DNA from: an uncultured Eubacteriales bacterium | Lineage (GTDB): Bacteria > Bacillota > Clostridia > Oscillospirales > Acutalibacteraceae | Assembly: GCA_934561055.1 (NCBI GenBank) | Contig: CAKTFN010000010.1 | Span: forward strand, 1 to 64,000 | Direction: 5' to 3' | Length of the DNA stretch: 64,000 nucleotides | Program-made: the position numbers and the translations under genes | The notes under the pieces: generated by a model | Told to the model about the DNA's origin: nothing | What the model saw: the letters and a program-made list of their open reading frames with translations, nothing else | Databases searched by the model: none | Shown here: one piece after another, positions 42,364 to 51,191 of the stretch | How the letters are laid out: every line of letters begins with the position of its first letter | How positions within the stretch are numbered: the stretch's first letter is position 1

Positions 42364-44181
42364 ATGGACGTCAGACAGAACATCAGAAATGTTGCAATCA
42401 TTGCTCACGTTGACCACGGAAAAACAACCCTTGTTGACGAGCTTTTAAAGCAAAGCGGAATCTTCCGCCAAAACGAGCAGGTTGCCGAAAGAGTCATGGA
42501 CTCAAACGACCTTGAACGCGAAAGAGGAATCACAATTCTTTCAAAAAATACCGCTGTCCATTACAAGGACGTAAAAATAAACATTGTTGACACACCGGGT
42601 CACGCCGACTTCGGCGGCGAGGTTGAACGCATTCTTATGATGGTTGACGGCGTTCTTCTTCTCGTTGACGCTTTTGAAGGCTGTATGCCGCAGACGAGAT
42701 TCGTTCTCAAAAAAGCGCTCGGCCTTAAAAAGAAGGTAATCGTCGTTGTCAACAAAATCGACCGCCCCGGCGCAAGACCGGCCGAAGTTATCGACGAAGT
42801 TCTTGACCTTTTCATCGAACTCGGTGCGGACGAAGACCAGCTTGATTTCCCCGTTGTTTATGCTTCCGCAAAAGACGGCTATTCATCGCTCGATTCTTCC
42901 GTTCGCGAGGGCGACATGAGACCGCTTTTCGATTCGATTCTTGAAAACATCGACCCGCCGCACGGCGACATGAACGGCCCGCTTCAGATTCTCTTCTCCA
43001 GCCTTGATTACGATGATTACATCGGAAGAATCGGCGTCGGCAGAGTTGAAAGAGGTCATATCAAACGCAACGAACCGGTTGTTCTTTGCAAAACCAACGG
43101 CGAACGCGAAAACGTCAGAATTTCAAAACTTTATCAGTTTGAAGGGCTCAAGCGAGTTGAAGTTGAAGAAGCCGCACTCGGCGACCTTGTCTGCGTTTCG
43201 GGTATTGCCGACCTCAACATCGGAGAAACCGCCTGCGACCCGGAAAAGATTGAACCGCTCCCCTTCGTAAAAATCGACGAGCCGACGATTTCAATGAACT
43301 TCATCGTCAACAACAGTCCCTTCGCCGGACAGGAAGGAAAGTTTGTAACTTCCCGTAACCTTCGTGACCGCCTTTTCAAGGAGGTTGAAACCAACGTAAG
43401 TATGCGCGTTGAGGAAACCGAGTCAACCGACACCTTCAAGGTCAGCGGCCGAGGCGAGCTTCACCTTTCAATCCTCATTGAAACAATGCGCCGCCAAGGC
43501 TATGAATTCCAGGTTTCCCGCCCGAAGGTAATCATGAAAAAGGAAAACGGCGTCCTTATGGAGCCGATGGAACTTCTCATTGTTGAAGTTCCGGAGCAGT
43601 ATGTCGGCTCGGTAATGGAAAAGCTCGGCTCAAGAAAGGGCGAGCTTGAAAACATGGGCGTTCGTAACGGCGGAATGACTCACCTTGAGTTCAAAATTCC
43701 GGCAAGAGGTCTCATCGGTTACCGCAGCGAGTTCATGACGGACACCAACGGAAACGGAATCATCAACCAGCTCTTTGCCGGCTACGAGCCGTACAAGGGC
43801 GACATTCAAACAAGAGACAGAGGCTCGATTGTGGTTCACGAAACCGGTGAAAGCACCGGCTACGGCCTTTTCAATACTCAGGACAGAGGCCGCCTCTTCA
43901 TCGGACCGGGCGTTCCGGTTTATGAAGGAATGATAGTCGGCGAATGTGCAAAAAGCGAGGACGTTGTTTGCAACGTCTGCAAGCAGAAGCACCTGACAAA
44001 CACCAGAGCTTCCGGCTCGGACGATGCGCTTCGCCTTGTTCCCCCGACGATTCTCAGCCTTGAACAGTGCATGGAATTCATCAAGGACGACGAGCTTCTT
44101 GAAGTTACCCCCGTTTCGCTCAGACTCAGAAAGGTTATCCTTTCAAAAGAGCAGAGAATGAAGCAGCAGTTCAAAAAGTAA
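42364..44181 (+). CDS. Translational GTPase TypA/BipA
   Basis: A 605-residue ribosome-associated GTPase. G1 is AHVDHGKTT, G2 ERERGITI, G3 DTPGHADFGGEVER, G4 NKIDRPGARP. Domain II and the EF-G-like III and V domains follow (SGRGELHLSILIETMRRQGYEFQVSRP), then the TypA-specific C-terminal domain (VCNVCKQKHLTNTRASGSDDA). It acts in 50S assembly and stress adaptation. The ATG at 42364 has AGGTGAG upstream; upstream codons are unconserved. Confidence 0.97.
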   Translation: MDVRQNIRNVAIIAHVDHGKTTLVDELLKQSGIFRQNEQVAERVMDSNDLERERGITILSKNTAVHYKDVKINIVDTPGHADFGGEVERILMMVDGVLLLVDAFEGCMPQTRFVLKKALGLKKKVIVVVNKIDRPGARPAEVIDEVLDLFIELGADEDQLDFPVVYASAKDGYSSLDSSVREGDMRPLFDSILENIDPPHGDMNGPLQILFSSLDYDDYIGRIGVGRVERGHIKRNEPVVLCKTNGERENVRISKLYQFEGLKRVEVEEAALGDLVCVSGIADLNIGETACDPEKIEPLPFVKIDEPTISMNFIVNNSPFAGQEGKFVTSRNLRDRLFKEVETNVSMRVEETESTDTFKVSGRGELHLSILIETMRRQGYEFQVSRPKVIMKKENGVLMEPMELLIVEVPEQYVGSVMEKLGSRKGELENMGVRNGGMTHLEFKIPARGLIGYRSEFMTDTNGNGIINQLFAGYEPYKGDIQTRDRGSIVVHETGESTGYGLFNTQDRGRLFIGPGVPVYEGMIVGECAKSEDVVCNVCKQKHLTNTRASGSDDALRLVPPTILSLEQCMEFIKDDELLEVTPVSLRLRKVILSKEQRMKQQFKK

Positions 44182-44193
44182 GTTTAAAAAGTT

Positions 44194-44240
44194 AAGGTTA
44201 CGGTTCACGTTTTTCGTGAGTCGTAACCTTTTTTTATTTT
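44194..44240 (+). terminator. Terminator after typA
   Basis: 9-bp stem AAGGTTACG / CGTAACCTT with an inner CACG / CGTG pair, followed by T7. Confidence 0.87.
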
Positions 44241-44245
44241 AAGTA

Positions 44246-44274
44246 TTGACAAAACAATTTTTTTTGCGGATAAT
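44246..44274 (+). promoter_or_regulatory. Promoter of the VanY-type carboxypeptidase gene
   Basis: TTGACA (44246-44251) and GATAAT (44269-44274) with a 17-base spacer, about 100 bases before the ATG. Confidence 0.65.
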
Positions 44275-44374
44275 TAAAATATCAAATTTTTCGTATATCC
44301 GAAGCCCGTTTTGCTGCCGGAAAAAATCTGCGGCTTTTCGGCCGCCGCAAATTATTTTTTGAGGGAGATTTTGT

Positions 44375-45610
44375 ATGTTAAAAAGAACGATTTCGCTTTT
44401 ACTTGTTTTAACCGCAATATTTTCTGTGCTCCCCTGCGCCTCGTTTTCTTCGTTTGCAAAAGAAACTCAACTCGCCGAAGCCGAACAAAAAAGCATAAGC
44501 GTCAAAGCTCTCAAAATAAACGTCAAAAAAGAATTCACATACACCGGACAAAGAATAAAGCCGAGGGTTACTGTTTTCTATAAAGGCGAACAACTTTTTG
44601 AGGACATTGATTACACCGTAAAATATCAAAACAACAAACGCATCGGTCTTGCCTCGGTAACCGTCACTGCCATCGAAGGGAGCGGTTTTTCGGGTTCAAA
44701 AACCGTAAAATTCAAAATCGTTCCGAAAAGGGTTTCCGATTTCAAGGTTTTGAAAACTTCCTCAACCTCCGTCACCCTGATTTGGCAAAAGCGAGGAAAG
44801 GACATCCGCTTTCTTCTCTGCGAATACGACAAAGAATCAAAAAAATATCTTCCGATAAAAAGGCTCAAAACCAACACGGTCAAACTCAACAATCTTTCGC
44901 CGAAAAGCGTTCATCGCTATTTCGTCAAAGCATATAAAAACGTTGACGGAAAAAACTATTACTCCCCTCGCACAAAGGTTCTCAAAGTAAGAACCGCTCC
45001 CGCAAAATATTCCGAAAACGGTCGCCTTCTCGTTGACCTTGAAGGTCAGGACTGGAACCTTGTCGTTGTGAACTTCACAAGAGAATTTTCAAAAGATCAC
45101 GAAACAAAAGTCAGCTATGTTTTAAACAGCGGAACAAGGCTCGACGAACGTGTTACACCGTTTTATATCAAAATGTACCGTGCGGCAAAAAAAGACGGCA
45201 TTACCCTCACCCCGTATTCCGGCTACAGAAGCTATATTCATCAGGAATGGAACTATAACAATCTCACAAACGTTTATATGAATCAATACGGTTTAAGCCG
45301 AAAAGCCGCAGCCAAAAAAGCCGCCGAAGTTATTCTTCCTCCCGGAACGAGCGAACACAATCTCGGTCTTGCAATGGATATCTGCAATACGCTTGATTCC
45401 TTTGCATATTCAAAAGAATATGCGTGGCTGATGAAAAACGCTCAAAATTACGGCTTTATTCTGCGATATCCAAAAGACAAACAAAACGTCACCGGTGTGA
45501 CATATGAGCCGTGGCACTGGCGTTTTGTCGGAATCAAAAACGCAAGACTCATCAAAAAAAGCGGCCTTTGCCTTGAGGAATGGCTGGACGCAAACAAAAT
45601 CATTTATTGA
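44375..45610 (+). CDS. Secreted D-alanyl-D-alanine carboxypeptidase (VanY, M15B)
   Basis: A 411-residue exported protein: signal peptide (1-28), a strand-rich KPRVTVFYKGEQL module (about 45-115), an Fn3-like module (about 118-210) and the VanY catalytic domain (about 235-400). Zinc ligands lie in SEHNLGLAMDI (HxxxxxxD) and EPWHWRFVG (His), with substrate-binding YSGYRSYIHQ. It trims the terminal D-Ala from peptidoglycan stem peptides. RBS GAGGGAG precedes the ATG. Confidence 0.92.
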   Translation: MLKRTISLLLVLTAIFSVLPCASFSSFAKETQLAEAEQKSISVKALKINVKKEFTYTGQRIKPRVTVFYKGEQLFEDIDYTVKYQNNKRIGLASVTVTAIEGSGFSGSKTVKFKIVPKRVSDFKVLKTSSTSVTLIWQKRGKDIRFLLCEYDKESKKYLPIKRLKTNTVKLNNLSPKSVHRYFVKAYKNVDGKNYYSPRTKVLKVRTAPAKYSENGRLLVDLEGQDWNLVVVNFTREFSKDHETKVSYVLNSGTRLDERVTPFYIKMYRAAKKDGITLTPYSGYRSYIHQEWNYNNLTNVYMNQYGLSRKAAAKKAAEVILPPGTSEHNLGLAMDICNTLDSFAYSKEYAWLMKNAQNYGFILRYPKDKQNVTGVTYEPWHWRFVGIKNARLIKKSGLCLEEWLDANKIIY

Positions 45611-45615
45611 AAAAC

Positions 45616-45656
45616 AACCGGCAGATTGCAATGCAGTCTGCCGGTTCGTTGATTTT
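45616..45656. terminator. Terminator after the vanY-like gene
   Basis: Perfect stem AACCGGCAGA / TCTGCCGGTT, with an inner TTGCA / TGCA pair, followed by CGTTGATTTT. Confidence 0.78.
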
Positions 45657-45666
45657 AAACTTGTTT

Positions 45667-46152
45667 TTACTCCTCTTCGCTTTCTTCTTCCTGTTCGGAA
45701 AGCTTGAGAATTTCGGTCTGATTTGAGAAGAACAAAAGCTCGTCGATGTTCTTGTTGTATATCTTTTTGCATGAGGCACTCATGAGCGGCATCATTTTTG
45801 ATTCGACAACGGTGTTGATTGAAGCAAAGTCGATGAGAACCCTGATCTGATTTTTGAAGAAATCAACGTCCTTGTCTTCAAAAAAGCTGTCGTCAACGTC
45901 ACCGATCACAACGCCGGAAAGCTCCATGTCTTTTTCATAAAGCGCACCGTTTTTTTCAAAGCATTTCTGCATGAGTGACTTCATGAGTTCAACGTCTCCG
46001 CCTTTGAGAGCGTTTTGAAGCGAGGTTGCTTTAAGCTTGAATTTGAAAGAGGTTTTTGTCGCTTTGATGATTGAGTTTGAAAGTCTTGTGAGCTCCGGAT
46101 TGATGCTTTCCGGAATGAAAACTTCGCCGTTCTTGAGATAAAACTTGCTCAT
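45667..46152 (-). CDS. Hypothetical protein, 161 aa
   Basis: A soluble, mostly helical protein with no signal peptide. It starts MSKFYLKNGEVFIPESINPEL and ends in a strongly acidic tail (SEQEEESEEE). SASCKKIYNKNIDELLFFSNQTEILKL is a probable long C-terminal helix. I do not recognise a family. RBS CGGAGGAAC supports the start. It is divergent from asnA and converges on the VanY gene; no context hints at a function. Confidence 0.7.
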   Translation of the reverse strand: MSKFYLKNGEVFIPESINPELTRLSNSIIKATKTSFKFKLKATSLQNALKGGDVELMKSLMQKCFEKNGALYEKDMELSGVVIGDVDDSFFEDKDVDFFKNQIRVLIDFASINTVVESKMMPLMSASCKKIYNKNIDELLFFSNQTEILKLSEQEEESEEE

Positions 46153-46241
46153 TTATTGTTCCTCCGATATGATTGAATTTTTCGTCAGTTATTTTATCAC
46201 AATCTTTCCGAAAATTCAACAGTTAAAATCACTTTCCTTCA

Positions 46242-46270
46242 TTGACACAACCGTTCATTGCTGATATAAT
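46242..46270 (+). promoter_or_regulatory. Sigma-A promoter of asnA
   Basis: TTGACA (46242-46247) and TATAAT (46265-46270) with a 17-base spacer: a perfect consensus promoter 33 bases before the ATG. Confidence 0.82.
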
Positions 46271-46302
46271 ATCAAGCGTATTTTGTTTTACGAGGTGTAA
46301 TT

Positions 46303-47304
46303 ATGTCTTGCTATATTCCGGAAAATTACTGCTCTCACCTTTCCCTTCGTGAGACCGAGCAGGCAATCAAAAAGGTCAAAGATTTTTTTGAACGCGACCT
46401 TGCAATCGAGCTCAACCTCACCCGTGTTTCAGCTCCACTTTTCGTTGACGCAAAAAGCGGAATGAACGACAACCTCAACGGTACGGAAAGGCCCGTTTCC
46501 TTTGACGTTTTCAGCGGAGAAAAATTTGAAATTGTTCACTCTCTCGCAAAATGGAAAAGATATGCCCTCAAGATGTACGGTTTTGAGGAAAACGAAGGGC
46601 TTTATACCGACATGAACGCAATCCGCCGCGACGAGGACACCGACAACATCCATTCGATTTTAGTCGATCAGTGGGACTGGGAAAAAATTATTCCGAAGGA
46701 ACAGCGCAACGAGCATACGCTCAAAAAAACCGTTAAGCTCATATACTCCGCCCTTCGCCACACGGAATACTACATCACAAAAGAATATAATTTCATAGGA
46801 AGTCTCCTTCCTGAAAAAATACACTTTATTTCCTCTTTTGAGCTTGAAGAACAGTATCCGAACCTTTCGGGTAAAGAACGTGAATATGCCGCCGCAAAAG
46901 AATACGGCGCAATTTTCCTCATGAAAATCGGCGGTGCTCTCAAGGACGGAAAGCCGCACGACTCAAGAGCGCCCGACTACGACGATTGGGATCTTAACGG
47001 TGACATTATCGTTTACTATCCCGTTCTTGACATTGCGTTTGAGCTTTCGTCAATGGGAATCAGAGTCGACGAAGAATCACTGGCACGCCAGCTGAAAATT
47101 GCCGGCTGTGAGGAAAGAAAGAAATTCCCGTTCCACAAAGCGCTTTTGAACGGTGAACTTCCCTGCACAATCGGCGGCGGAATCGGCCAGTCAAGAATGT
47201 GCATGTTCTTCCTTCGCAAAGCGCACATCGGCGAGGTTCAATCCTCATATTGGAGCGACGACGTTGTGAAGTATTGCAAAGAGCACGGCGCAAACCTTCT
47301 TTAA
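46303..47304 (+). CDS. Aspartate-ammonia ligase (asparagine synthetase A)
   Basis: A 333-residue class II tRNA-synthetase-like enzyme that makes asparagine from aspartate, ammonia and ATP. Motifs: RETEQAIKKVKDFFERDLA, NLTRVSAPLFVDAKSGMND, VHSLAKWKRYAL, YTDMNAIRRDED, VDQWDWEKII and IGGGIGQSRMCMFFL. Length matches the 330-residue E. coli enzyme. It has a perfect consensus promoter and a terminator, so it is monocistronic. Confidence 0.97.
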   Translation: MSCYIPENYCSHLSLRETEQAIKKVKDFFERDLAIELNLTRVSAPLFVDAKSGMNDNLNGTERPVSFDVFSGEKFEIVHSLAKWKRYALKMYGFEENEGLYTDMNAIRRDEDTDNIHSILVDQWDWEKIIPKEQRNEHTLKKTVKLIYSALRHTEYYITKEYNFIGSLLPEKIHFISSFELEEQYPNLSGKEREYAAAKEYGAIFLMKIGGALKDGKPHDSRAPDYDDWDLNGDIIVYYPVLDIAFELSSMGIRVDEESLARQLKIAGCEERKKFPFHKALLNGELPCTIGGGIGQSRMCMFFLRKAHIGEVQSSYWSDDVVKYCKEHGANLL

Positions 47305-47314
47305 TTCAAAAAAG

Positions 47315-47358
47315 CAAGAGCTGTTCATTCCGAATTTTCGGTGGACAGCTCTTTTTCT
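47315..47358. terminator. Terminator after asnA
   Basis: Stem AGAGCTGT / ACAGCTCT with an inner CCGA / TCGG pair, followed by TTTTTCTTTT. Confidence 0.83.
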
Positions 47359-47359
47359 T

Positions 47360-47638
47360 TTACTTTTGTTTCAGATATTCGGCGTAATCGATTTTTATCA
47401 GCCTTTCGTCGTTCGACTGAAAGTATCTGATATGTCCGATGAAACCGACAAAGCTCAGCGTCTTATTCTTTTTCAGAGCATAAACGTTGTCTCTCGGTCT
47501 TTCGGTCGGCTTTACTCCGTCGCCGAACGTGAAACCTTCCTTTTCGGCGTCTTCAAGGAAACGCTTTGCGGTTTCGCTGTCTTTCAGCCCTACCCAAACG
47601 TCCTTTTTGTCTTTGATGAGTTTTAACAATTCTTCCAT
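47360..47638 (-). CDS. Orphan 92-aa protein under a SAM-type riboswitch
   Basis: A 92-residue, soluble, charged protein: a helical first half (MEELLKLIKDKKDVWVGL, then DSETAKRFLEDAEKEGF) and a strand-rich second half (DNVYALKKNKTLSFVGFIGHIRYF, then LIKIDYAEYL). I recognise no domain, no Cys and no membrane segment. RBS CGGAGG precedes the ATG by 7 bases. A terminator and a SAM-family aptamer lie directly upstream on the same strand, which implies SAM-dependent control and hence a tie to methionine, sulfur or methylation metabolism. The function itself is unknown. Confidence 0.78.
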   Translation of the reverse strand: MEELLKLIKDKKDVWVGLKDSETAKRFLEDAEKEGFTFGDGVKPTERPRDNVYALKKNKTLSFVGFIGHIRYFQSNDERLIKIDYAEYLKQK

Positions 47639-47670
47639 TTTTTTGCCTCCGTTCGTTTTTTAGAGGCATG

Positions 47671-47696
47671 AAAAATGCCTGCCGAAAACGACAGGC
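47671..47696 (-). terminator. Riboswitch terminator
   Basis: On the minus strand GCCTGTCG / CGGCAGGC (one mismatch) with loop TTTT is followed by ATTTTT. It sits between the aptamer at 47712-47807 and the 92-aa gene, forming an attenuator. Confidence 0.78.
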
Positions 47697-47711
47697 GAAA
47701 TTTTTAAACCG

Positions 47712-47807
47712 TTCTCCCATCGTTCAAGCTTTAGCACCTTACCATTCGGGCAGGTTGCTGTGCGATCGGCGAGCTTGTCTCTCACGCACTCTTTATAGGA
47801 TGGGAAT
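47712..47807 (-). promoter_or_regulatory. SAM riboswitch (S-box clan; SAM-I/IV-like, lacks P4)
   Basis: On the minus strand the outer helix TCCCATC / GATGGGA closes a P2 stem GTGCG / CGCAC containing a GAGAGAC...GCTCGCCGAT kink-turn-like loop. The conserved AGCAACC, a P3 hairpin and AAGGTGCTAA follow. These are the SAM-binding core elements of the SAM-I clan. The usual P4 hairpin between AAGGTGCTAA and P1 is missing, which points to the SAM-I/IV variant rather than classical SAM-I. The class is inferred by eye. Confidence 0.68.
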
Positions 47808-47849
47808 ATGATAACATCGGACTTGAATTTTGTCAACACTTTGCGGCCT

Positions 47850-49085
47850 TCAAAAGTCCAAAAAAGCGGACTTTGAAGCGTCTTGCTTCTTTTCAAAGAA
47901 AAAGTTTTTCGCCGCAACCGCCGCCGGACCGATGAAATTATGCTTTTCATCAAGCGGCGAAAGTCTGATATATCCCTTTTTAAAAGACGGATAAAGCCTT
48001 TTGCATTCCTTTTCAAAACGCTCAAAAATATCCGTTGTGAACATATATCCGAAAACGATTATCCTCTCCGGAGCAATTACGGCCGAAGCATTCGTCACCG
48101 CCTTTGAAAGAAGCTTTATTCTTTCGTCAATCATGTTTTCAATCGGTTCGTCATTTTGGGCGCAAAGGAGAATTTTTGAAATTTCAACGTTTTCCTTTTC
48201 ACCGTCGCACTTTTCAAAAAGCTTCGGTGTTTTTTCTTTTGAAAAAAATTCTTTCACACTGCCTGCAATCGCATCGGCGGACACCACGGTTTCAAGACAG
48301 CCGCTTCGTCCGCAACGGCATTTTTCTCCGTCCGGAACGGCAATGTAATGACCGATTTCCGAAGAATCGCTGTCGGTTTTTCCGAGCACGGAACCGCCGA
48401 TAACTATTGCCGAACCGACGCCCGGCCCCCATTTCACAAAAAGAATGTTGTCCTCAACGTTCTTTCTGTCAAAAATCAGCGAAGCAAGCGCAAAAGCCTT
48501 GACGTTGTTTTCAATCGCAACGGGCATTGAAAGCTCTTTTTCAAGAATCTCACGCACCGCAACGCCCGGATGCCAAACGCCGTAATTTCCGGCGGTTGTT
48601 CCTTTTTCCTTGTCCGCTCCGCCGACAATTCCGACGCCTGCGCCAATGATTTTTTCTTTTGGCACACCGCTTTTTTTCAAAAGCTCAAGGCTCTTTTTCC
48701 CGGCGAATGAAAGGCATTCTTCGGGTAAAGCGTCCTTTTCAAAAAGAAAGAGTCTGCCGCATTTTTCTTCGCCGTCAAGAGTACAGACCGACGCATAAAA
48801 GCCTTTTTTGTCAATGCTGAGCGCAAGAACAAAAATACCCTTGGAATTGAGTGAAAGAATGATTTTTTTTCTTCCGGCGCCGACCGAATCCTCTGTGCTT
48901 CCGATTTCCGAAATCGAGCCTTCGGAAATCAGTTCGGTGCAAATTTTGCTCACCGCAGCCGGGGTAAGGCCGAGCTTTTCGGCAATATCCTTTCGGCTGA
49001 GCTTTTCGTTACCGTTGAGAAGATACAGTACCGAAGCACGGTTTGCAGTTTTAATGCTGCTCATGTTGAAGCCCGTATAGTTCAT
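47850..49085 (-). CDS. ROK-family transcriptional regulator
   Basis: A 411-residue repressor-like protein: winged helix (about 10-70; NGNEKLSRKDIAEKLGLTPAAVSKICTELISEG) and a ROK sugar-binding domain with GVGIVGGAD, IENNVKAFALA and the zinc motif CRCGRSGCLE. It is the last gene of the sulfoquinovose operon, 10 bases after the exporter gene, so it is autoregulated if it binds the operon promoter. A sulfoquinovose-pathway sugar is the likely inducer (inference). RBS GAGGAG precedes the ATG. Confidence 0.88.
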   Translation of the reverse strand: MNYTGFNMSSIKTANRASVLYLLNGNEKLSRKDIAEKLGLTPAAVSKICTELISEGSISEIGSTEDSVGAGRKKIILSLNSKGIFVLALSIDKKGFYASVCTLDGEEKCGRLFLFEKDALPEECLSFAGKKSLELLKKSGVPKEKIIGAGVGIVGGADKEKGTTAGNYGVWHPGVAVREILEKELSMPVAIENNVKAFALASLIFDRKNVEDNILFVKWGPGVGSAIVIGGSVLGKTDSDSSEIGHYIAVPDGEKCRCGRSGCLETVVSADAIAGSVKEFFSKEKTPKLFEKCDGEKENVEISKILLCAQNDEPIENMIDERIKLLSKAVTNASAVIAPERIIVFGYMFTTDIFERFEKECKRLYPSFKKGYIRLSPLDEKHNFIGPAAVAAKNFFFEKKQDASKSAFLDF

Positions 49086-49094
49086 TCTTTCTCC

Positions 49095-49832
49095 TCACTT
49101 TATAAAAAGCATTATTCCGGAAATTATAAGAAGGACATAGGTCACTTTCATAAAAACTTCGCGGCTCATTTTTTTGACAAGAATACTTCCGACGAACATC
49201 GCCGCAAAAAGCAAAACAACAGAAAAGCCGAAAATCAAAAGCAAATCTTTGTTCCAAAATCCGCTTCGCACGTCGTCAAAAAGAATGATTCCGTTGAGAA
49301 CGATCCAGCAAGCCGAAAGCGTTGCTCTGAATTCATCCTTGTCCTTGACCCTGCCCGTCATGTACGAAACCAAAAGCGGTCCGCCGCAAACGAACATTCC
49401 GTGAGTCACGCCCGCTGAAGCAAGAAGCAAAAATGAAACCGCCTTGCCGTGTTCGGCGCTTTGTTCGCCCTTTTTGAAAAAGCTTTTGTATATTCCCGAA
49501 AGCGCAGTCAAAATCACAATCACGCCGAGAATGATATAAAGAACCGATGCCTTGTCCGCAAAAAGCGAACGCAACGCGATTCCGCCGATGATTCCTACTG
49601 ACATTACGGCGATGATTTTCAAAAACTCTTTTTTGTTTACGCTTTTTCGCTTTTGCAAAACGATGTATACACCCGAAAGAAGGCCGAGAGCGTTGAGAAT
49701 CGGTTTTGCCGTTTCAAAGCCGACAAGCATCACACTCGGCGGCATTGCGAGCATTGTCCCGGCAAAACCCGTAATTCCCTGAATGACGTTCGTCAAAAAG
49801 ACGACAAGTAAGAACAGTATATTTTTTGCCAT
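49095..49832 (-). CDS. TauE/SafE-family sulfonate exporter
   Basis: A 245-residue membrane protein with about eight helices: FLTNVIQGITGFAGTMLAMPPSVMLVGF and the mirrored ASAGVTHGMFVCGGPLLVSYMTG, the internal duplication of the TSUP family. Such proteins export sulfite, sulfolactate or DHPS in sulfonate pathways. Here it follows the isomerase gene (stop, one base, then ATG) in the sulfoglycolysis operon, so DHPS or another C3 sulfonate is the expected cargo. The ATG at 49832 is preferred to an upstream GTG (49877) inside the isomerase gene. Confidence 0.85.
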   Translation of the reverse strand: MAKNILFLLVVFLTNVIQGITGFAGTMLAMPPSVMLVGFETAKPILNALGLLSGVYIVLQKRKSVNKKEFLKIIAVMSVGIIGGIALRSLFADKASVLYIILGVIVILTALSGIYKSFFKKGEQSAEHGKAVSFLLLASAGVTHGMFVCGGPLLVSYMTGRVKDKDEFRATLSACWIVLNGIILFDDVRSGFWNKDLLLIFGFSVVLLFAAMFVGSILVKKMSREVFMKVTYVLLIISGIMLFIK

Positions 49833-49833
49833 A

Positions 49834-51174
49834 TCAGTATTCGCAAACCTCAACAGAAAGCATTTCTCCGAGCGCACGAAGCGAAGCGGAAACGTCCTTA
49901 TAAATTACGGCGAAGTGCGGCTCCCAGCCGTCCTTGACGCTCTTTTTTATCAGAGCTTCCGCATCCCCGTTGATTTTTATGACGGTGCTCGTTCCGAAAA
50001 ATTGCTTCGGTTTGTCGAGTGCACTGCCCTTTGCGATATAGAAGCGGAACGAACCGTCCTTCTTTTTGCCGACTCTGAAGATTGTTGCCTCATCGCTTTT
50101 TTTGCAGCCGAATTCCATTGTCGGACCGATCTTTCTGTTGCAGTGAACACCGACGCACGCACCCGTATCTTCACGCGCAAGCGAACATGCCGCCATTCCG
50201 CAATGCCAAAACGTCACGATGTTTTCCTTTTCATCGAGCGAAACGGGATCGCCAAAAAAGACGCTCTTTTTTGAAAGAAGCATTCCGATATACATCGAAA
50301 GTGCGCCGTAGGTATCGGCTTCACATGCGGCGGCAACGCCCATGTCATTGAGCATTGAAAGCACGGCGCAAACCGGAGTTCCGAACGAGACGAAAAAGTC
50401 CGGCCAGCAGCGGGAAGAAAGTGCGCCGATACCTGCGTTTTTGCAGTACTCGCCATAGGCTTTATAAATCCGAGCAAAGTCAAGCGTATTCTTTTCGGGC
50501 GTGTTTTCAAGTCCGTTCATTGCTTTTTCGGCTTTTTCAAGATACTCTTTTGCGTCCTCGTCGGAATATTCTTTTGCTTTTTCAATGAGCTCGCGCGCTT
50601 CGATTGATTCAAGCGTCACGCCGAAAGTTTTGAGCAGTTCGCCGTCAAGCGCTCTGCCGAAACCGAAGCCCTGCGGAGTATGACCGACGGACGCCATTTT
50701 GAGCGCCTTTAGGCTCTTTTTGACCTTTGCCGCTTCGATATAGGCGAAAGTTTCTTTAATCACTTTTTCTTCTTCGGGCGAGCCGAAAACATAGCCGAAC
50801 GGTTCGGCTCTGAAGTACCTTACGGTGTTCGCCGCAGAGAATGCACCCGTGAGCGAATTGAGCCGCAGTCTTGTGCCGTCAATCGCCGGTTCACGGAGCG
50901 TCCAAAGAAGAAGCGGACACGAAAACCTTTTAAGTACTTCGGAAATATAAGCGGAATTCGCAAAAGTTACGTTTTGAAAAACGATCAAATCGGGATCAAT
51001 CGAATCAAGAAACGCAGTCAGCTTTTCAAGCGAAAGCAGCATCTCATCGGGAAAAACAACGTTTTCGCAAAGCGAGGAAAGCATTTTTTTCGACTTTTCA
51101 AACTGTTCGTTTGCGCTGACGAGTTCAAACGTCGGAACACCGACCGGAACATATGCTAAAGTAAAATTTTCCAT
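49834..51174 (-). CDS. Fucose/arabinose-isomerase-family enzyme, probable sulfoquinovose isomerase
   Basis: A 446-residue protein of the L-fucose/L-arabinose isomerase fold: N-terminal Rossmann-like domain (1-150; VGVPTFELVSANE, DLIVFQNVTFANSAYI), then the metal domain with KMASVGHTPQGFGFGRALDGELL, AACEADTYGALSMYIGML (Glu/Asp ligands) and IVTFWHCGMAACSLA (His). Within the SFT sulfoglycolysis cluster its job is to convert sulfoquinovose to sulfofructose (SftI). It lies between the DUF4867 and exporter genes in one operon. The specific substrate is inferred from context. Confidence 0.82.
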   Translation of the reverse strand: MENFTLAYVPVGVPTFELVSANEQFEKSKKMLSSLCENVVFPDEMLLSLEKLTAFLDSIDPDLIVFQNVTFANSAYISEVLKRFSCPLLLWTLREPAIDGTRLRLNSLTGAFSAANTVRYFRAEPFGYVFGSPEEEKVIKETFAYIEAAKVKKSLKALKMASVGHTPQGFGFGRALDGELLKTFGVTLESIEARELIEKAKEYSDEDAKEYLEKAEKAMNGLENTPEKNTLDFARIYKAYGEYCKNAGIGALSSRCWPDFFVSFGTPVCAVLSMLNDMGVAAACEADTYGALSMYIGMLLSKKSVFFGDPVSLDEKENIVTFWHCGMAACSLAREDTGACVGVHCNRKIGPTMEFGCKKSDEATIFRVGKKKDGSFRFYIAKGSALDKPKQFFGTSTVIKINGDAEALIKKSVKDGWEPHFAVIYKDVSASLRALGEMLSVEVCEY

Positions 51175-51191
51175 TTTTCCACCAACTTTTT

